A stretch of DNA of 64,000 nucleotides. It comes from Buttiauxella gaviniae ATCC 51604 (GTDB lineage: Bacteria; Pseudomonadota; Gammaproteobacteria; Enterobacterales; Enterobacteriaceae). The stretch lies in the NCBI RefSeq assembly GCF_001654835.1, contig NZ_LXEP01000011.1, positions 62,001 through 126,000 of the forward strand, given 5' to 3'. The notes under the pieces were generated by a model. The model worked only from the letters and a program-made list of their open reading frames with translations, did no database searches and had not been told where the DNA came from. Shown here one piece after another: positions 30,238 to 41,360 of the stretch (position 1 is the first letter of the stretch; every line of letters begins with the position of its first letter). A program made the position numbers and the translations under genes.

Positions 30238-30710
30238 ACACGATCTTCCCAGAAACTATATCCGCAAGTTCCAGCCGCATGGTGTTCCCAGGTAATATCG
30301 TTATAGCGCAGCGAAATAACCTCCTCCGGCTGAACTTCGTTTTGCGTAACTGAATGTGGATAATCAATAAACATCTCAACAATCACTGCGCGATTAATTT
30401 TTATAGTGAAATATTTTTCCTGTCGTCCATGTGAGGCCGTGCGATAAAAATCGATAACAAGTGTTAATTCTTCCTGATTAGATATTGCCACTCCCAGTAA
30501 CGGCGTCGCTTTATCAATGGCTTTTATCAGAGTGACAGGGAGGTGGTTAACATTTTTATCGCAAAGAATATGATGTTTGAAAGAAAGCAGCTGGATTTGA
30601 TCGGCATGAGATAACTGACATCTGTTACCAATTGACTCGGCCGATGAACAACCTTGTGAAATAAGGCCCTGTTTTTTTCCTGTCAGACTCATATAAATAG
30701 AATGTGCCAT
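30234..30710 (-). CDS. Orphan Hcp-family type VI secretion tube protein
   Basis: A 158-residue Hcp/TssD-like protein. Start at 30710 (MAHSIYMSLTGKKQGLISQGC), with AAAGGA seven bases upstream; the open frame continues 27 codons further but without similarity. The features of the enterobacterial Hcp-effector subfamily are seen: GKKQGLISQGCSS (11-23), SIGN (26-29), the DQIQLLSFKH strand, and HLPVTLIKAIDKATP. The C-terminal WEHHAAGTCGYSFWEDRV is also typical. Hcp hexamers form the secreted tube and chaperone small effectors in the lumen. No other T6SS structural gene is present, so it must rely on an apparatus encoded elsewhere. It heads a three-gene coupled unit. Confidence 0.85.
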   Translation of the reverse strand: MAHSIYMSLTGKKQGLISQGCSSAESIGNRCQLSHADQIQLLSFKHHILCDKNVNHLPVTLIKAIDKATPLLGVAISNQEELTLVIDFYRTASHGRQEKYFTIKINRAVIVEMFIDYPHSVTQNEVQPEEVISLRYNDITWEHHAAGTCGYSFWEDRV

Positions 30711-30798
30711 AGTTAATCCTTTAGGTGAACATGAAGCATTTACATTACTCAGTTCAGAAGAAAAAACAACAGCATAAATATATATGGTCAACTATTAA

Positions 30799-30827
30799 AA
30801 AATAAGCAGCGGAAATATATCCGCTGC
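30799..30827 (-). terminator. Terminator after relA
   Basis: GCAGCGGA/TCCGCTGC stem (30806-30827) followed on the minus strand by TTATTTTTTAA. It insulates the Hcp unit from relA transcription. A TTGACC at 30786-30791 just past it may be the -35 of the Hcp promoter, without a clear -10. Confidence 0.75.
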
Positions 30828-30841
30828 AATTAAAGAATAAA

Positions 30842-33070
30842 TCAGCCGTGCAATCGCTTCGCATCGATAATATCCGGCACCTGGTTCAATTTACCTAGCA
30901 CACGGCCCAGCACTTGCAGGTTGTAGATTTCGATATTCATGTCGATGGTCGCCAGCTGCTGTTTGGTATCGCTGCGGCTGGCAACGCCTAGCACGTTCAC
31001 CTTTTCATTCGCCAGAATAGTGGTGATATCACGCAACAGGCCGCTACGGTCGTTGGCCGTGACGCGCACCACCAGTGAATAGCCGCTGGAGTAGCTTTCG
31101 CCCCACACCGCATCAACAATACGTTCCGGCGCGTGGGATTGCAGTTCTGCAAGCTGATCGCAGTCTGCACGGTGAATCGAGATCCCGCGCCCCTGCGTGA
31201 TAAAGCCGACAATTTCATCGCCTGGAATCGGCTGGCAGCAGCGTGCGATGTGGTGCATCAGGTTGCCAACGCCTTCAACAACCACTCGTCCATTATCTTT
31301 GCTGCGCGACTGTGGCGTGTAAGATTTCTTCTCTAATTGACGAAGCGCCTGCTCATCCTGCTCAGCGGCAGTCGGCTTGTTAAACTGCGCTTGCAGGTAG
31401 TTACTCATCTGATTAAGACGAATATCACCGCCGCCAATTGCCGCCAGTAACTCTTCGATATCGTTGAAGTTATAACGTGGCAGTAATGATTTCTCGGCCT
31501 CTTTCAGGCTGATACCCAGATGTTCAATTTCATCATCAAGGATCTGCCGCCCGGCGAGAATATTTTTGTCGCGATCTTGTTTACGGAACCAGTTGTGGAT
31601 TTTCGCCCGCCCGCGGCTCGTCGTGATATAGCCCAGGTTTGGGTTTAACCAATCACGGCTTGGGTTAGGCTGCTTCTGGGTAATTACTTCAATTTGGTCG
31701 CCCATTTGCAACTGGTAGGTAAATGGCACAATGCGCCCGCCGATTTTCGCACCGATACAACGGTGCCCCACATCACTGTGAATGTGGTAAGCAAAATCAA
31801 GCGGCGTGGAGCCTGCCGGTAAATCCACCACATCGCCTTTTGGCGTAAACACATACACGCGGTCATCAAATACCTGGCTGCGCACTTCATCCAGCAGTTC
31901 GCCGGAATCCGCCATTTCTTCTTGCCAGGCTATCAGTTTACGCAGCCACGCAATGCGATCTTCATGGCCTGAACTGCCGCTTTTGGCATTACCCTCTTTA
32001 TACTTCCAGTGGGCAGCAACACCCAGCTCCGAATCTTCATGCATCTGCTTGGTTCGGATCTGGATTTCAATGGTCTTGCCGTTTGGCCCCAACACCACCG
32101 TATGAATCGACTGATAACCGTTAGGTTTCGGGTTGGCGACGTAGTCATCGAACTCGTCAGGCATATGGCGATAATGGGTGTGCACAATACCGAGTGCTGC
32201 GTAGCAATCCTGCAAACGTTCAGCCACCACGCGCACGGCACGCACATCGAACAGCTCATCAAAGGCGAGGGATTTCTTCTGCATCTTGCGCCAGATGCTG
32301 TAGATATGTTTAGGGCGGCCATAAACTTCAGCCTTAACACCCTCTTCTTTCATAGCTTTGCGCAGTGCGCTGACAAAATCGTCGATGTAATGCTCACGGT
32401 CGATACGACGCTCATGCAGCAATTTCGCGATTCGTTTGTATTCATCAGGATGCAGGTAGCGGAAGCAGTAGTCTTCCAGCTCCCATTTGAGTTGGCCAAT
32501 GCCGAGACGGTTAGCGAGCGGTGCATAAATATTGGTGCACTCTTTTGCCGCCAGAACGCGTTCGTCCTCCGGTGCGTCTTTGACTTCGCGCAAATGAGCA
32601 ATTCGCTCCGCCAGTTTAATGACCACGCAGCGGAAATCGTCCACCATTGCCAATAGCATGCGACGCACGTTATCGACCTGCTCAGCAGAAACTGAATCCG
32701 TATGAGCGGCTTTCAGTTGGCGAATCGCAGCCATATCGCGCACGCCGTGAATCAGCGTCACAACCTGGTTATCAATGCTTTCGCGCATCACTTCTTCGGT
32801 GACCACGCCCGCATCGGCAAGAGGGAACAGAAGCGCGGCTCGCAGCGTGTCGTTGTCCATGCTCAGCATCGACAGGATTTCCACCATCTCGACGCCGCGC
32901 CACAACAGCAATTCTGCGTCAGGACGGCCTTTGGTCTGTTGCTCGCAATACCGCCAGGTGTCGGCTAAGCGTTCACATGACTGCTGGTTGGTGATCCCGA
33001 GGCTCGCAATCCATCTATCGGGCGCAAATTCGCCAGCTTTATTGAGATGTGCACTTCTTACCGCAACCAT
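30842..33070 (-). CDS. relA: GTP pyrophosphokinase RelA
   Basis: RelA binds stalled ribosomes and makes (p)ppGpp in amino acid starvation. Start at 33070 (MVAVRSAHLNKAGEF) after GAGGACGG gives 742 residues against 744 in E. coli; an 11-codon upstream extension was dropped. Domains in order: inactive HD-like hydrolase region (about 30-200), synthetase (about 240-350, YGRPKHIYSIWRKM, NPKPNGYQSIHTVV), TGS (about 405-465), helical and zinc-finger regions with HHIARCCQPIPGD, and a C-terminal ACT/RRM domain. Its usual downstream neighbours mazEF are absent. Confidence 0.97.
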   Translation of the reverse strand: MVAVRSAHLNKAGEFAPDRWIASLGITNQQSCERLADTWRYCEQQTKGRPDAELLLWRGVEMVEILSMLSMDNDTLRAALLFPLADAGVVTEEVMRESIDNQVVTLIHGVRDMAAIRQLKAAHTDSVSAEQVDNVRRMLLAMVDDFRCVVIKLAERIAHLREVKDAPEDERVLAAKECTNIYAPLANRLGIGQLKWELEDYCFRYLHPDEYKRIAKLLHERRIDREHYIDDFVSALRKAMKEEGVKAEVYGRPKHIYSIWRKMQKKSLAFDELFDVRAVRVVAERLQDCYAALGIVHTHYRHMPDEFDDYVANPKPNGYQSIHTVVLGPNGKTIEIQIRTKQMHEDSELGVAAHWKYKEGNAKSGSSGHEDRIAWLRKLIAWQEEMADSGELLDEVRSQVFDDRVYVFTPKGDVVDLPAGSTPLDFAYHIHSDVGHRCIGAKIGGRIVPFTYQLQMGDQIEVITQKQPNPSRDWLNPNLGYITTSRGRAKIHNWFRKQDRDKNILAGRQILDDEIEHLGISLKEAEKSLLPRYNFNDIEELLAAIGGGDIRLNQMSNYLQAQFNKPTAAEQDEQALRQLEKKSYTPQSRSKDNGRVVVEGVGNLMHHIARCCQPIPGDEIVGFITQGRGISIHRADCDQLAELQSHAPERIVDAVWGESYSSGYSLVVRVTANDRSGLLRDITTILANEKVNVLGVASRSDTKQQLATIDMNIEIYNLQVLGRVLGKLNQVPDIIDAKRLHG

Positions 33071-33126
33071 TGTCCGTCCTCTTCGGTGGGGTACTAAAAT
33101 CAAGTCGCTCGACTTGATTTAACCAC

Positions 33127-34440
33127 TTAATTTCGCTCAAACAGCGCCATCGACTCCAGGTGCCCCGTGTGCGGGAACATATCCAGCATGGCGAGTTGGC
33201 GCAGTTGGTAACCTGCTTCCAGCAATGCTTCGCTATCACGAGCAAGCGTCGTCGGATTACATGAAACATAGACCACTCGCTCAGGTGCGAGTGCAATCAC
33301 ATGCTGCATGACACCAGGTGCCCCCGCTCGTGCAGGGTCGAGCAATATTTTGTCAAACCCTTGAGCAGCCCAGGGTTGACGAGTCACATCATCCTCAAGA
33401 TTTTCATGGAAGAATGTGACATTTTTCAGTGAATTACATTGTGCATTATATTCACCTTTCGCCACCAGCGCAGCAACGCCTTCCACCCCGACGACGCTTC
33501 CGGCACGCATTGCGAGTGGGAGCGTAAAATTTCCCATTCCGCAGAACAAATCCAGTACGCGGTCAGTTGGCTGAATATCCAGCCACTCGATAGCTCGGGT
33601 GACCATCTGCTGGTTCACGCCATCATTCACCTGAATGAAATCCCGTGGGCTGAACGTTAAGCGTAGCCCGTCTGAATGATAGCAAGGTTCGTCATTACCC
33701 AAGGCCGTAAGTGTCTCACTGTCCGGCGCTAAATACAGCGTGACGCCATGAGAATGCGAAAAGCGTTCCAGTTTTTGTCGGTCATCATCATGAAGTGCAT
33801 CTAAATGGCGCAGCACCATAAGCGGGCCATTAGCTGCATGGACCAATTCAACATGCCCTAAACGCCTAACCGCTTTTAATTCTGACAAACATTGGCGCAA
33901 TGGTTCCAGTAACGCTTCAAGTTGGGGCGCCAGAACCGGGCAATGGTGAATATTCACCAGCTCACTGTCCTGAGATTTGCGAAACCCCATTTGTAAGGTC
34001 TGTGTTTTAGGCTGGTAATTCAACCCTAAGCGCGCGCGGCGGCGATAACCCCATGGTGTTCCAGAAATAATTTCGTTCACCACTGCCGGGTTTTCACGCG
34101 CGCCCATCATGCGGGCCAGCGCCTTTGATTTCGCTTGCTGTTGCAGTTCGATACTGGCGTGCTGCTGCTGGCAGCCACCACAGACACCAAAATGCGGGCA
34201 ACTCGGTGTCACACGTTGCGGGCTATCATTTAAACGCCGCTTAACTTTAGCCTGAGCAAAGTTACGTTTATCTTCAGTAATGGTAATTTCGACTTGTTCA
34301 CCAGGCAGCGCGCCCTGGATAAAAAGCGCCTTACCGTTGTGGCGTGCGACACCCTGGCCAAATGGGTCAAGGTCATTAACCGTCACGGTTATGATCTGAC
34401 GAGTCGTAACCCGTCGCTTTGCAGAGTAGAATTGCGCCAT
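33127..34440 (-). CDS. rlmD: 23S rRNA (uracil-1939-C5)-methyltransferase
   Basis: RlmD (RumA) methylates U1939 of 23S rRNA. The 437-residue protein has an N-terminal TRAM domain, a 4Fe-4S site with C81, C87 and C90 ([10 protein letters not shown]) and a later cysteine near 162, and a SAM-methyltransferase domain with [12 protein letters not shown] and the catalytic cysteine in [12 protein letters not shown]. It is divergent from barA with 60 bp between starts. Confidence 0.97.
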   Translation of the reverse strand: MAQFYSAKRRVTTRQIITVTVNDLDPFGQGVARHNGKALFIQGALPGEQVEITITEDKRNFAQAKVKRRLNDSPQRVTPSCPHFGVCGGCQQQHASIELQQQAKSKALARMMGARENPAVVNEIISGTPWGYRRRARLGLNYQPKTQTLQMGFRKSQDSELVNIHHCPVLAPQLEALLEPLRQCLSELKAVRRLGHVELVHAANGPLMVLRHLDALHDDDRQKLERFSHSHGVTLYLAPDSETLTALGNDEPCYHSDGLRLTFSPRDFIQVNDGVNQQMVTRAIEWLDIQPTDRVLDLFCGMGNFTLPLAMRAGSVVGVEGVAALVAKGEYNAQCNSLKNVTFFHENLEDDVTRQPWAAQGFDKILLDPARAGAPGVMQHVIALAPERVVYVSCNPTTLARDSEALLEAGYQLRQLAMLDMFPHTGHLESMALFERN

Positions 34441-34500
34441 GAGCCTGAGTGCTCTCTTAAAATATTAACTATTGCTTCAATTGTCCCATATCGGAACCCC

Positions 34501-37260
34501 ATGACCAACTACAGCCTGCGCGCACGCATGATGATCCTGATTCTGGCGCCGACATTAATGATCGGTTTATTGCTCAGCATCTTTTTTGTCGTCCATCGAT
34601 ACAACGACTTGCAGCGTCAGCTTGAAGACTCTGGCGCCAACATTATCGAGCCGCTGGCGGTCGCAAGCGAATATGGCATGAGTTTTCACAGCCGAGAGTC
34701 GATTCGCCAGTTGGTCAGCGTGTTGCACCGCCGTCATTCCGATATCGTGCGAGCAATTTCAGTGTTCGACGAGAACAACAAACTATTTGTTACTTCTAAT
34801 TATCAGCTAAATGCGGCTGCATTGAAGCTGCCGAATAATGAAAAACCGCCGCACAGTTTAAGCATCTCGCGGCACGGCGATTCGATTATTCTGCGCACCC
34901 CGATTATTTCAGAAAGCTACTCCCCGGACGAATCTGAGGTGACCGATGCCAAACCGGCAGGCAACACGCTCGGTTATGTCGCCATCGAGCTCGATCTCAA
35001 ATCCGTGCGTTTACAGCAATATCGGGAAATTTTTATCTCGACGTTGATGATGTTGTTCTGCGTCGGTATTGCGATGTTGTTTGCCTACCGGCTGATGCGC
35101 GATGTCACCGGGCCAATTCGTAATATGGTGAATACCGTCGACAGGATAAGACGCGGGCAGCTCGATAGTCGTGTCGAAGGTTTCATGCTCGGCGAATTAG
35201 ATATGCTAAAAAATGGCATCAATTCGATGGCAATGTCGCTCACCGCTTATCACGAAGAGATGCAGCACAATATTGACCAGGCCACTTCCGATCTGCGTGA
35301 AACACTCGAGCAGATGGAGATCCAGAACGTGGAGCTGGATCTGGCGAAGAAACGCGCTCAGGAAGCGGCACGTATTAAGTCTGAATTCCTTGCCAATATG
35401 TCTCACGAATTGCGCACGCCGCTTAATGGCGTGATTGGCTTTACTCGTTTGACGCTGAAAACGGATTTGAATGCCACCCAGCGCGATCACCTGCATACCA
35501 TTGAACGTTCAGCTAATAACCTGCTGACAATCATTAATGACGTGCTCGATTTCTCGAAACTGGAAGCGGGCAAACTGATCCTTGAAAGCATTCCTTTCCC
35601 GCTGCGTAATGCGCTCGATGAAGTCGTCACTCTGCTTGCCCATTCGGCTCATGATAAAGGGCTGGAGCTAACGCTTAATATCAAAAATGATGTGCCGGAT
35701 AACGTGATTGGTGACCCACTGCGTTTGCAGCAGGTGGTGACGAATCTGGTAGGCAATGCGATTAAGTTTACCGAAAGCGGCAATATCGACCTGGTGGTGG
35801 AAAAACGCTCGCAGGGCAATAATAAAGTACAAGTTGAAATGCGAATTCACGATACCGGTATCGGTATTCCCGAGCAGGAACAATCGCGTTTATTCCAGGC
35901 GTTTCGTCAGGCTGATGCCAGCATTTCGCGTCGTCACGGCGGTACCGGCTTGGGCCTGGTTATTACACAGAAACTGGTTACCGAAATGGGGGGGGATATC
36001 TCCTTCCACAGCCAACCCAATCAGGGTTCAACCTTCTGGTTCTATATCAACCTGGATTTGAATTCCAATGCAGTTCTGGATGGTTATTCTACCGAAAACC
36101 TGGCTGGGAAACGCATTGCCTATGTGGAACAAAACGCCACTGCTGCACAAAGTACGCTCAATATTCTGGCGAATACTCCGCTCGAAGTCATCTACAGCCC
36201 GGCGTTTTCGACTCTTGCCGAAGGTCACTACGATATTATGCTGCTCGGCATTCCGGTTACGTTCCACGACACGTTAACCATGCTAAATCCGAAGCTTGCG
36301 AAAGCGGCCTCCATGGCTGACTGCCTGATTTTCGCATTACCAAGTCATGCACAAGTTGATGCGGAGGATCTTAAAAAACAAGGGGTGACGGCGTGCCTGC
36401 TGAAACCTATCACCTCTACCCGACTGTTGCCGCTACTCGCTGAACACACTTTTGATGCAAGCGCCACTGTGGTTGAGAGTATTGAAAACAAGAAACTCCC
36501 GCTTACTGTTATGGCGGTTGACGATAACCCTGCCAACCTGAAACTGATTGGCGCATTGCTTGAAGATCATGTGCAGAACGTCGAACTGTGTGGCAGCGGT
36601 GTGCAGGCCATCGAACGTGCAAAACAGATGCAGATAGACATTATCCTGATGGACATTCAGATGCCGGAAATGGATGGTATCCGCGCCTGTGAGTTAATTC
36701 GCCAGATGCCGCACCACCAGCAAACGCCGGTAATTGCGGTGACAGCACACGCCATGGCGGGGCAAAAAGAGAAGCTGCTAAGCGCCGGGATGAATGACTA
36801 CCTTGCCAAACCAATCGAAGAGAAAAAACTTTATAGTTTGCTGATGCGTTATCAGCCGGGGGCAATCACCGCCCCTGCACTGGTTGCAAATGTAGAAACC
36901 ACACCGCAAATCAGCAATCAAAATCAGACGCTTGATTGGGCACTGGCGCTACAACAAGCCGCAAACAAGCCGGATCTGGCACGCGATATGCTGCAAATGC
37001 TGTTGGCGTTCTTGCCTGAAGTGCGCAACAAAGTTGAAGAGCAACTGGTGGGAGAAAACCCGGAACAGCTGGTCGAAATCATTCACAAACTTCACGGCAG
37101 TTGTAGCTACAGCGGCGTGCCACGGCTGAAAAACTTGTGTCGAACACTTGAGCATGAGCTGCGTAGCGGTGTGAAACCAGAAGATCTTGAACCTGAACTC
37201 TTTGAACTTCTTGATGAGATGAACAATGTTGCCAAAGAAGCAAAGCGGATGTTGGGATAA
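34501..37260 (+). CDS. barA: Hybrid sensor histidine kinase BarA
   Basis: BarA senses short-chain carboxylates and phosphorylates UvrY, which turns on CsrB. Start at 34501 ([14 protein letters not shown]) gives 919 residues, as in E. coli (918); the open frame reaches far upstream into the divergent rlmD but that part is not real. Layout: membrane segment 8-30, periplasmic domain to about 175, second membrane segment about 176-197, HAMP, histidine kinase domain with H302 (MSHELRTP), ATPase with NAIKF, a degenerate receiver-like domain, true receiver with D718 (LMDIQMP), and C-terminal HPt with H865 (KLHGSC). The csrB gene it controls is 8 kb away in this window. Confidence 0.97.
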   Translation: MTNYSLRARMMILILAPTLMIGLLLSIFFVVHRYNDLQRQLEDSGANIIEPLAVASEYGMSFHSRESIRQLVSVLHRRHSDIVRAISVFDENNKLFVTSNYQLNAAALKLPNNEKPPHSLSISRHGDSIILRTPIISESYSPDESEVTDAKPAGNTLGYVAIELDLKSVRLQQYREIFISTLMMLFCVGIAMLFAYRLMRDVTGPIRNMVNTVDRIRRGQLDSRVEGFMLGELDMLKNGINSMAMSLTAYHEEMQHNIDQATSDLRETLEQMEIQNVELDLAKKRAQEAARIKSEFLANMSHELRTPLNGVIGFTRLTLKTDLNATQRDHLHTIERSANNLLTIINDVLDFSKLEAGKLILESIPFPLRNALDEVVTLLAHSAHDKGLELTLNIKNDVPDNVIGDPLRLQQVVTNLVGNAIKFTESGNIDLVVEKRSQGNNKVQVEMRIHDTGIGIPEQEQSRLFQAFRQADASISRRHGGTGLGLVITQKLVTEMGGDISFHSQPNQGSTFWFYINLDLNSNAVLDGYSTENLAGKRIAYVEQNATAAQSTLNILANTPLEVIYSPAFSTLAEGHYDIMLLGIPVTFHDTLTMLNPKLAKAASMADCLIFALPSHAQVDAEDLKKQGVTACLLKPITSTRLLPLLAEHTFDASATVVESIENKKLPLTVMAVDDNPANLKLIGALLEDHVQNVELCGSGVQAIERAKQMQIDIILMDIQMPEMDGIRACELIRQMPHHQQTPVIAVTAHAMAGQKEKLLSAGMNDYLAKPIEEKKLYSLLMRYQPGAITAPALVANVETTPQISNQNQTLDWALALQQAANKPDLARDMLQMLLAFLPEVRNKVEEQLVGENPEQLVEIIHKLHGSCSYSGVPRLKNLCRTLEHELRSGVKPEDLEPELFELLDEMNNVAKEAKRMLG

Positions 37261-37273
37261 GTATCGTGTTGAT

Positions 37274-37361
37274 GTCGGATGTCGCTTACGCTACTCCGAC
37301 CTACGCGGTTTCAGAAGGTTTTGTTTTTGTTGGTGGATTAGCGCAGGCGACATCCACCACC
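37274..37361. repeat. Two REP-type palindromes between barA and garK
   Basis: GTCGGAT...CTCCGAC (37274-37300) and GGTGGAT...ATCCACC (37334-37361). The second overlaps the end of garK and supplies its last codons. Same two unit types as in the cysI-cysH gap. Confidence 0.75.
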
Positions 37362-38486
37362 TATTGCAAGCGTTGCGGCAATATTTCGCGCGGCCATACG
37401 CAGGTTATCTCCCGCATTATCCAGAGCTTCTTCCAGGCTGCAGATGCTGTATAAGACACTAAATACGGCATCCAGGCCATGGTCATACACCACACCAACA
37501 TCCGCCGTTAAACTCCCGGCAATGCCAATCACTGGCTTGTTGTAGCGCTTTGCGACTTTCGCCACGCCAATCGGTACTTTGCCGTGAATTGACTGACTGT
37601 CGATACGCCCTTCTCCGGTAATCACCAGATCTGCATCGCGCACCAATTCATCAAGTTTTAATGCTTCGGTGACTATATCAATGCCTTGTCGCAATTCGGC
37701 TCCACAAAAAGCGTACAGCGCCGCGCCCATTCCTCCCGCAGCACCGCCGCCAGAAAGCGTCAGCACATCGATATCGAGGTCTCGGGCGATAATTTTTGCA
37801 TAGTGATCCAGAGCCTGGTCAAGTTCACTAATCATCTCAGGTGTGGCACCTTTTTGTGGGCCAAACACCGCCGTAGCGCCCTCTTTACCCGTTAGTAAAT
37901 TGGTAACGTCACACGCAACTTCAATACGACACTCTTTAAGCCGTTTATCCAGGCCTGAAATATCAATGCTCGCGAGCCGTGCCACTTCCCGCCCCCCAAA
38001 GCCCAGAGGTTCGCCATTGCTGTCCAGTAAGCGTGCACCAAGTGCCTGTAACATACCGATCCCTCCATCATTGGTGGCGCTGCCACCAATGCCAATCAGG
38101 ATACTTTGCACACCACTATCGAGCGCAAAACGAATCAGCTCACCGGTTCCCCACGACGTGGTATTGAGTGGATTACGTAATTCAGGTGGAACCTGCTCAA
38201 GGCCACTTGCGGCAGCCATTTCGATAAAGGCCTGCTGTTTATCGCCCGAAATCCCGTAAAACGCCTGAACCTGGTCAACCAACGGCCCGGTGACATCCAC
38301 TTCAATGATTTCACCGTTTGTTGCAGCGACCATCGCTTCTACGGTGCCTTCACCTCCATCAGCGGCGGGCAATTTCACATAATGGGCATTCGGGAACACT
38401 TCCCGAAAACCGGCTTCAATTTGTGTCGCCACCTCAAGAGCACTGAGGCTCTCTTTGTAAGAATCTGGTGCGATGACAATTTTCAT
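37338..38486 (-). CDS. garK: Glycerate 2-kinase
   Basis: The 382-residue protein is a GarK/GlxK-type glycerate kinase, making 2-phosphoglycerate from the D-glycerate formed in glucarate and galactarate breakdown. Start at 38486 (MKIVIAPDSYKESLSALE). Seen: VPAADGGEGT-type motif (LPAADGGEGT, about 43-52), GIGGSATNDGG, GGGAAGGMGAAL and VITGEGRIDSQS. The C-terminus differs from E. coli GarK: after NIAATLAIG it reads GGCRLR, encoded by a REP palindrome. It lies next to gudD, so it likely serves the same pathway, though an ERIC element separates them and a separate promoter is possible. garL and garR are not in the window. Confidence 0.9.
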   Translation of the reverse strand: MKIVIAPDSYKESLSALEVATQIEAGFREVFPNAHYVKLPAADGGEGTVEAMVAATNGEIIEVDVTGPLVDQVQAFYGISGDKQQAFIEMAAASGLEQVPPELRNPLNTTSWGTGELIRFALDSGVQSILIGIGGSATNDGGIGMLQALGARLLDSNGEPLGFGGREVARLASIDISGLDKRLKECRIEVACDVTNLLTGKEGATAVFGPQKGATPEMISELDQALDHYAKIIARDLDIDVLTLSGGGAAGGMGAALYAFCGAELRQGIDIVTEALKLDELVRDADLVITGEGRIDSQSIHGKVPIGVAKVAKRYNKPVIGIAGSLTADVGVVYDHGLDAVFSVLYSICSLEEALDNAGDNLRMAARNIAATLAIGGGCRLR

Positions 38487-38533
38487 ATGCCGTCCGTCGC
38501 TATGTAAGATGGGATATATGAGAGCGAATTTTA

Positions 38534-38653
38534 CCCTAAATAATTGGAGCGGCATCAAGGCGGCAAGTGAGCAACCCCCTAATCGCTAACTCAAGTAAGC
38601 GATTAGGGTGAGCGAACACAGCCAACACAGATGCAGCTTCAAGTATGACGGGT
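38534..38653. repeat. ERIC element (full length)
   Basis: About 120 bp with ends CTAAATAATTGGAG and CTTCAAGTATGACGGG and the central AAGTAAGCGATTAGGGTGAGCG, recognisably the ERIC2 core. It ends 3 bp from the gudD stop codon. Confidence 0.85.
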
Positions 38654-38656
38654 AAA

Positions 38657-39991
38657 TTAACGAACCATGCAAGGGCGCTTATTATTGAACGACCATTCTG
38701 GGATCAAGTACTGCATCGCCATTGCGTCATCGCGCGCGCCAAGCCCGTGCTGTTGATAAAGTTCGTGCGCTTTCATCACTTGATCCATATCCAGCTCAAC
38801 ACCTAGGCCTGGCGTGGTTGGAACCTGCACCATGCCGCCTTTGATTTCGAAAGGTTGTTTAGTCAGGCGCTGGTTGCCTTCCTGCCAGATCCAGTGGGTG
38901 TCGATGGCGGTGACTTTGCCTGGCGCGGCTGCGGCCACGTGGGTGAACATCGCCAGTGAAATATCAAAGTGGTTATTGGAATGCGAGCCCCAGGTCAGGC
39001 CAAACTCGTGGCACATTTGCGCGACACGCACCGAACCTTGCATGGTCCAGAAATGCGGGTCAGCCAATGGAATATCGACGGATTGCAGCGAAAGCGTGTG
39101 GCCCATTTGACGCCAGTCGGTAGCAATCATATTGGTTGCAGTTGGCAGGCCTGTCGCACGGCGGAATTCCGCCATAATTTCGCGACCTGAATAACCTTGT
39201 TCAGCGCCGCACGGGTCTTCCGCATACGCCAGAACGCCGCGCAATTGCTTACCGATGCTAATCGCTTCGTCGAGCGACCAGGCACCATTTGGGTCAAGCG
39301 TTACACGAGCCTGCGGGAAACGTTTTGCCAGCGCCGTTACCGCTTCGGCCTCTTCACTCCCGGCTAATACGCCGCCTTTGAGTTTGAAATCGTTGAAGCC
39401 ATATTTCTCATAAGCGGCTTCTGCCAGGCGCACAACAGAATCCGGTGTCATGGCTTCATCATGGCGAATGCGATACCAGTCGCATTTCTCATCGGGCTGG
39501 CTTTGATAAGGCAACGGAGTTAGTTTGCGATTGCCGACGAAGAACAGATAGCCCAGCATTTCAACTTCGCTGCGCTGCTGCCCGTCGCCCAATAAAGACG
39601 CCACATTCACGCCCAGATGTTGGCCGAGCAAATCTAACATGGCGGATTCAATACCCGTGACAACGTGGATCGTGGTGCGCAAATCGAAAGTCTGTAAACC
39701 ACGGCCACCGGAATCACGGTCGGCAAACTGGGCACGAACCAAATTGAGAAGGTTTTTATACTCGCCCAGCGTTTTGCCAATGACCAGGGCGGCAGCCTCT
39801 TCCAGCGTCTGGCGAATTTTTTCACCACCGGGGATTTCACCCACGCCCGTATGGCCGGAGTTATCTTTGATAATCACAATATTGCGGGTGAAAAACGGCG
39901 AGTGTGCGCCGCTCAGGTTCATCAGCATACTGTCGTGGCCTGCAACGGGAATAACCTGCATCGCAGTAACTATCGGGGTCGAAGTTGTCAT
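38657..39991 (-). CDS. gudD: D-glucarate dehydratase
   Basis: GudD dehydrates D-glucarate (and L-idarate) to 5-keto-4-deoxyglucarate. Start at 39991 ([16 protein letters not shown]) after AAGGA gives 444 residues; the open frame extends 59 codons upstream into gudX. Enolase-superfamily residues are intact: KLKGG base, DPNGAW, EDPCG and TNMIAT metal ligands, and the catalytic histidine in [10 protein letters not shown]. It lies 19 bp after gudX in a gudP-gudX-gudD unit. Confidence 0.97.
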   Translation of the reverse strand: MTTSTPIVTAMQVIPVAGHDSMLMNLSGAHSPFFTRNIVIIKDNSGHTGVGEIPGGEKIRQTLEEAAALVIGKTLGEYKNLLNLVRAQFADRDSGGRGLQTFDLRTTIHVVTGIESAMLDLLGQHLGVNVASLLGDGQQRSEVEMLGYLFFVGNRKLTPLPYQSQPDEKCDWYRIRHDEAMTPDSVVRLAEAAYEKYGFNDFKLKGGVLAGSEEAEAVTALAKRFPQARVTLDPNGAWSLDEAISIGKQLRGVLAYAEDPCGAEQGYSGREIMAEFRRATGLPTATNMIATDWRQMGHTLSLQSVDIPLADPHFWTMQGSVRVAQMCHEFGLTWGSHSNNHFDISLAMFTHVAAAAPGKVTAIDTHWIWQEGNQRLTKQPFEIKGGMVQVPTTPGLGVELDMDQVMKAHELYQQHGLGARDDAMAMQYLIPEWSFNNKRPCMVR

Positions 39992-40010
39992 GTTACTTAT
40001 TCCTTTTCTT

Positions 40011-41360
40011 TCATATGAATGAGTTGCGGCCAAATGCCGGGCGTTTACGATCAAACTTCCAGCCAGGTACCAGATATTGCATCGCTGTTGCATCGTTGCG
40101 CGAGCCGCCCGGCAGAGATTTATACACCTCGTGGGCTTTTTGCACCTGTTCCCAGTCAAGCTCAACACCTAAGCCTGGTGCATCTGGCACTGCAATTTTG
40201 CCGTTAACGATTTGCAGCGGCGATTTGGTCAGGCGCTGTTCACCTTCCTGCCAAATCCAGTGGGTGTCGATAGCTGTAGGTTTACCCGGTGCCGCGGCAC
40301 CCACATGGGTAAACATCGCCAGTGAAATATCGAAATGGTTGTTAGAGTGACAGCCCCACGTCAGCCCCCATTCATCGCACATCTGCGCGACACGAACCGC
40401 ACCACTGAGCGTCCAGAAGTGTGGGTCGGCTAACGGAATGTCCACAGCGTTAAGCATGATGGCGTGATTCATTTCGCGCCAGTTGGTGGCAATCATATTG
40501 GTCGCAACAGGTAAGCCTGTGGCGCGGCGGAATTCAGCCATCACTTCACGCCCTGAATAGCCTTGCTCCGCGCCGCATGGGTCCTCGGCATAGGTCAGAA
40601 CATCGCCCATCCCTTTGCATAATGCGATTGCTTCATCCAGCAGCCATGCGCCATTGGGGTCAACAGTAATGCGGGCATCCGGGAAGCGTTTTTTCAGCTC
40701 ACGGGCGGCATCGAGTTCTTGTTCGCCAGGTAGAACACCACCTTTAAGTTTGAAGTCTTTGAAACCATAACGATCTTGTGCAGCCTCTGCCAGTTGAACA
40801 ATCGCCTGGCTGCTCAGCGCTTGCTGGTGGCGCAAATCATACCAGGCATGTTTTGCATTTTGCCCGTCCAGAAACGGCAAATCGGTTTTGCGGCGGTCGC
40901 CGATATAAAACAGATAACCCAAAACGGTCACTTCATCGCGCTGTTTACCCGGGCCGAGCAGTTCGCACACCGGAACATTGAGCGCTTTGCCGAGTAGGTC
41001 GAGCAGTGCGGCTTCCAGGGCTGCCACCGCATTGACGCGCAATTCAAACGTCCAGGCACCTTTGCCGAAAGTATCGAAATCAGCCGACTGGTTACCTTTG
41101 TGAACGTTCTGGACTACGCGATTCATTCGCGCGACTTCCTGACCCACAACTTGCGGAATTGCATCGACCAGCGTCTGGTAAATCACTTCGCCACCGGGTG
41201 CTTCACCTACGCCGGTGTGACCGGCGTTATCAGTAAGAACCACAATGTTGCGGGTGAAAAAGGCGCCATGTGCGCCGCCGATATTCAGCAGCATGCTGTC
41301 ATTCCCCGCCACCGGAATGACTTTCATATCCGTAATAATCGGGCTTGCCTGAGTATTCAT
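40011..41360 (-). CDS. gudX: Glucarate dehydratase-related protein
   Basis: GudX is a paralogue of GudD with the same fold; the E. coli protein has only weak glucarate dehydratase activity. The 449-residue sequence keeps KLKGG, DPNGAW, EDPCG, TNMIAT and [10 protein letters not shown], so nothing visible inactivates it. Its start overlaps the gudP stop by four bases (ATGA). Retention of both paralogues in tandem suggests different but related substrates. Confidence 0.95.
   Translation of the reverse strand: MNTQASPIITDMKVIPVAGNDSMLLNIGGAHGAFFTRNIVVLTDNAGHTGVGEAPGGEVIYQTLVDAIPQVVGQEVARMNRVVQNVHKGNQSADFDTFGKGAWTFELRVNAVAALEAALLDLLGKALNVPVCELLGPGKQRDEVTVLGYLFYIGDRRKTDLPFLDGQNAKHAWYDLRHQQALSSQAIVQLAEAAQDRYGFKDFKLKGGVLPGEQELDAARELKKRFPDARITVDPNGAWLLDEAIALCKGMGDVLTYAEDPCGAEQGYSGREVMAEFRRATGLPVATNMIATNWREMNHAIMLNAVDIPLADPHFWTLSGAVRVAQMCDEWGLTWGCHSNNHFDISLAMFTHVGAAAPGKPTAIDTHWIWQEGEQRLTKSPLQIVNGKIAVPDAPGLGVELDWEQVQKAHEVYKSLPGGSRNDATAMQYLVPGWKFDRKRPAFGRNSFI

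Noticed and set aside
36061-36480. Possible defect in BarA, where a receiver-like segment lacks a clear phosphorylation site
   Set aside because: E. coli BarA has the same weakly conserved intermediate domain; the true receiver with D718 follows, so the protein is normal.
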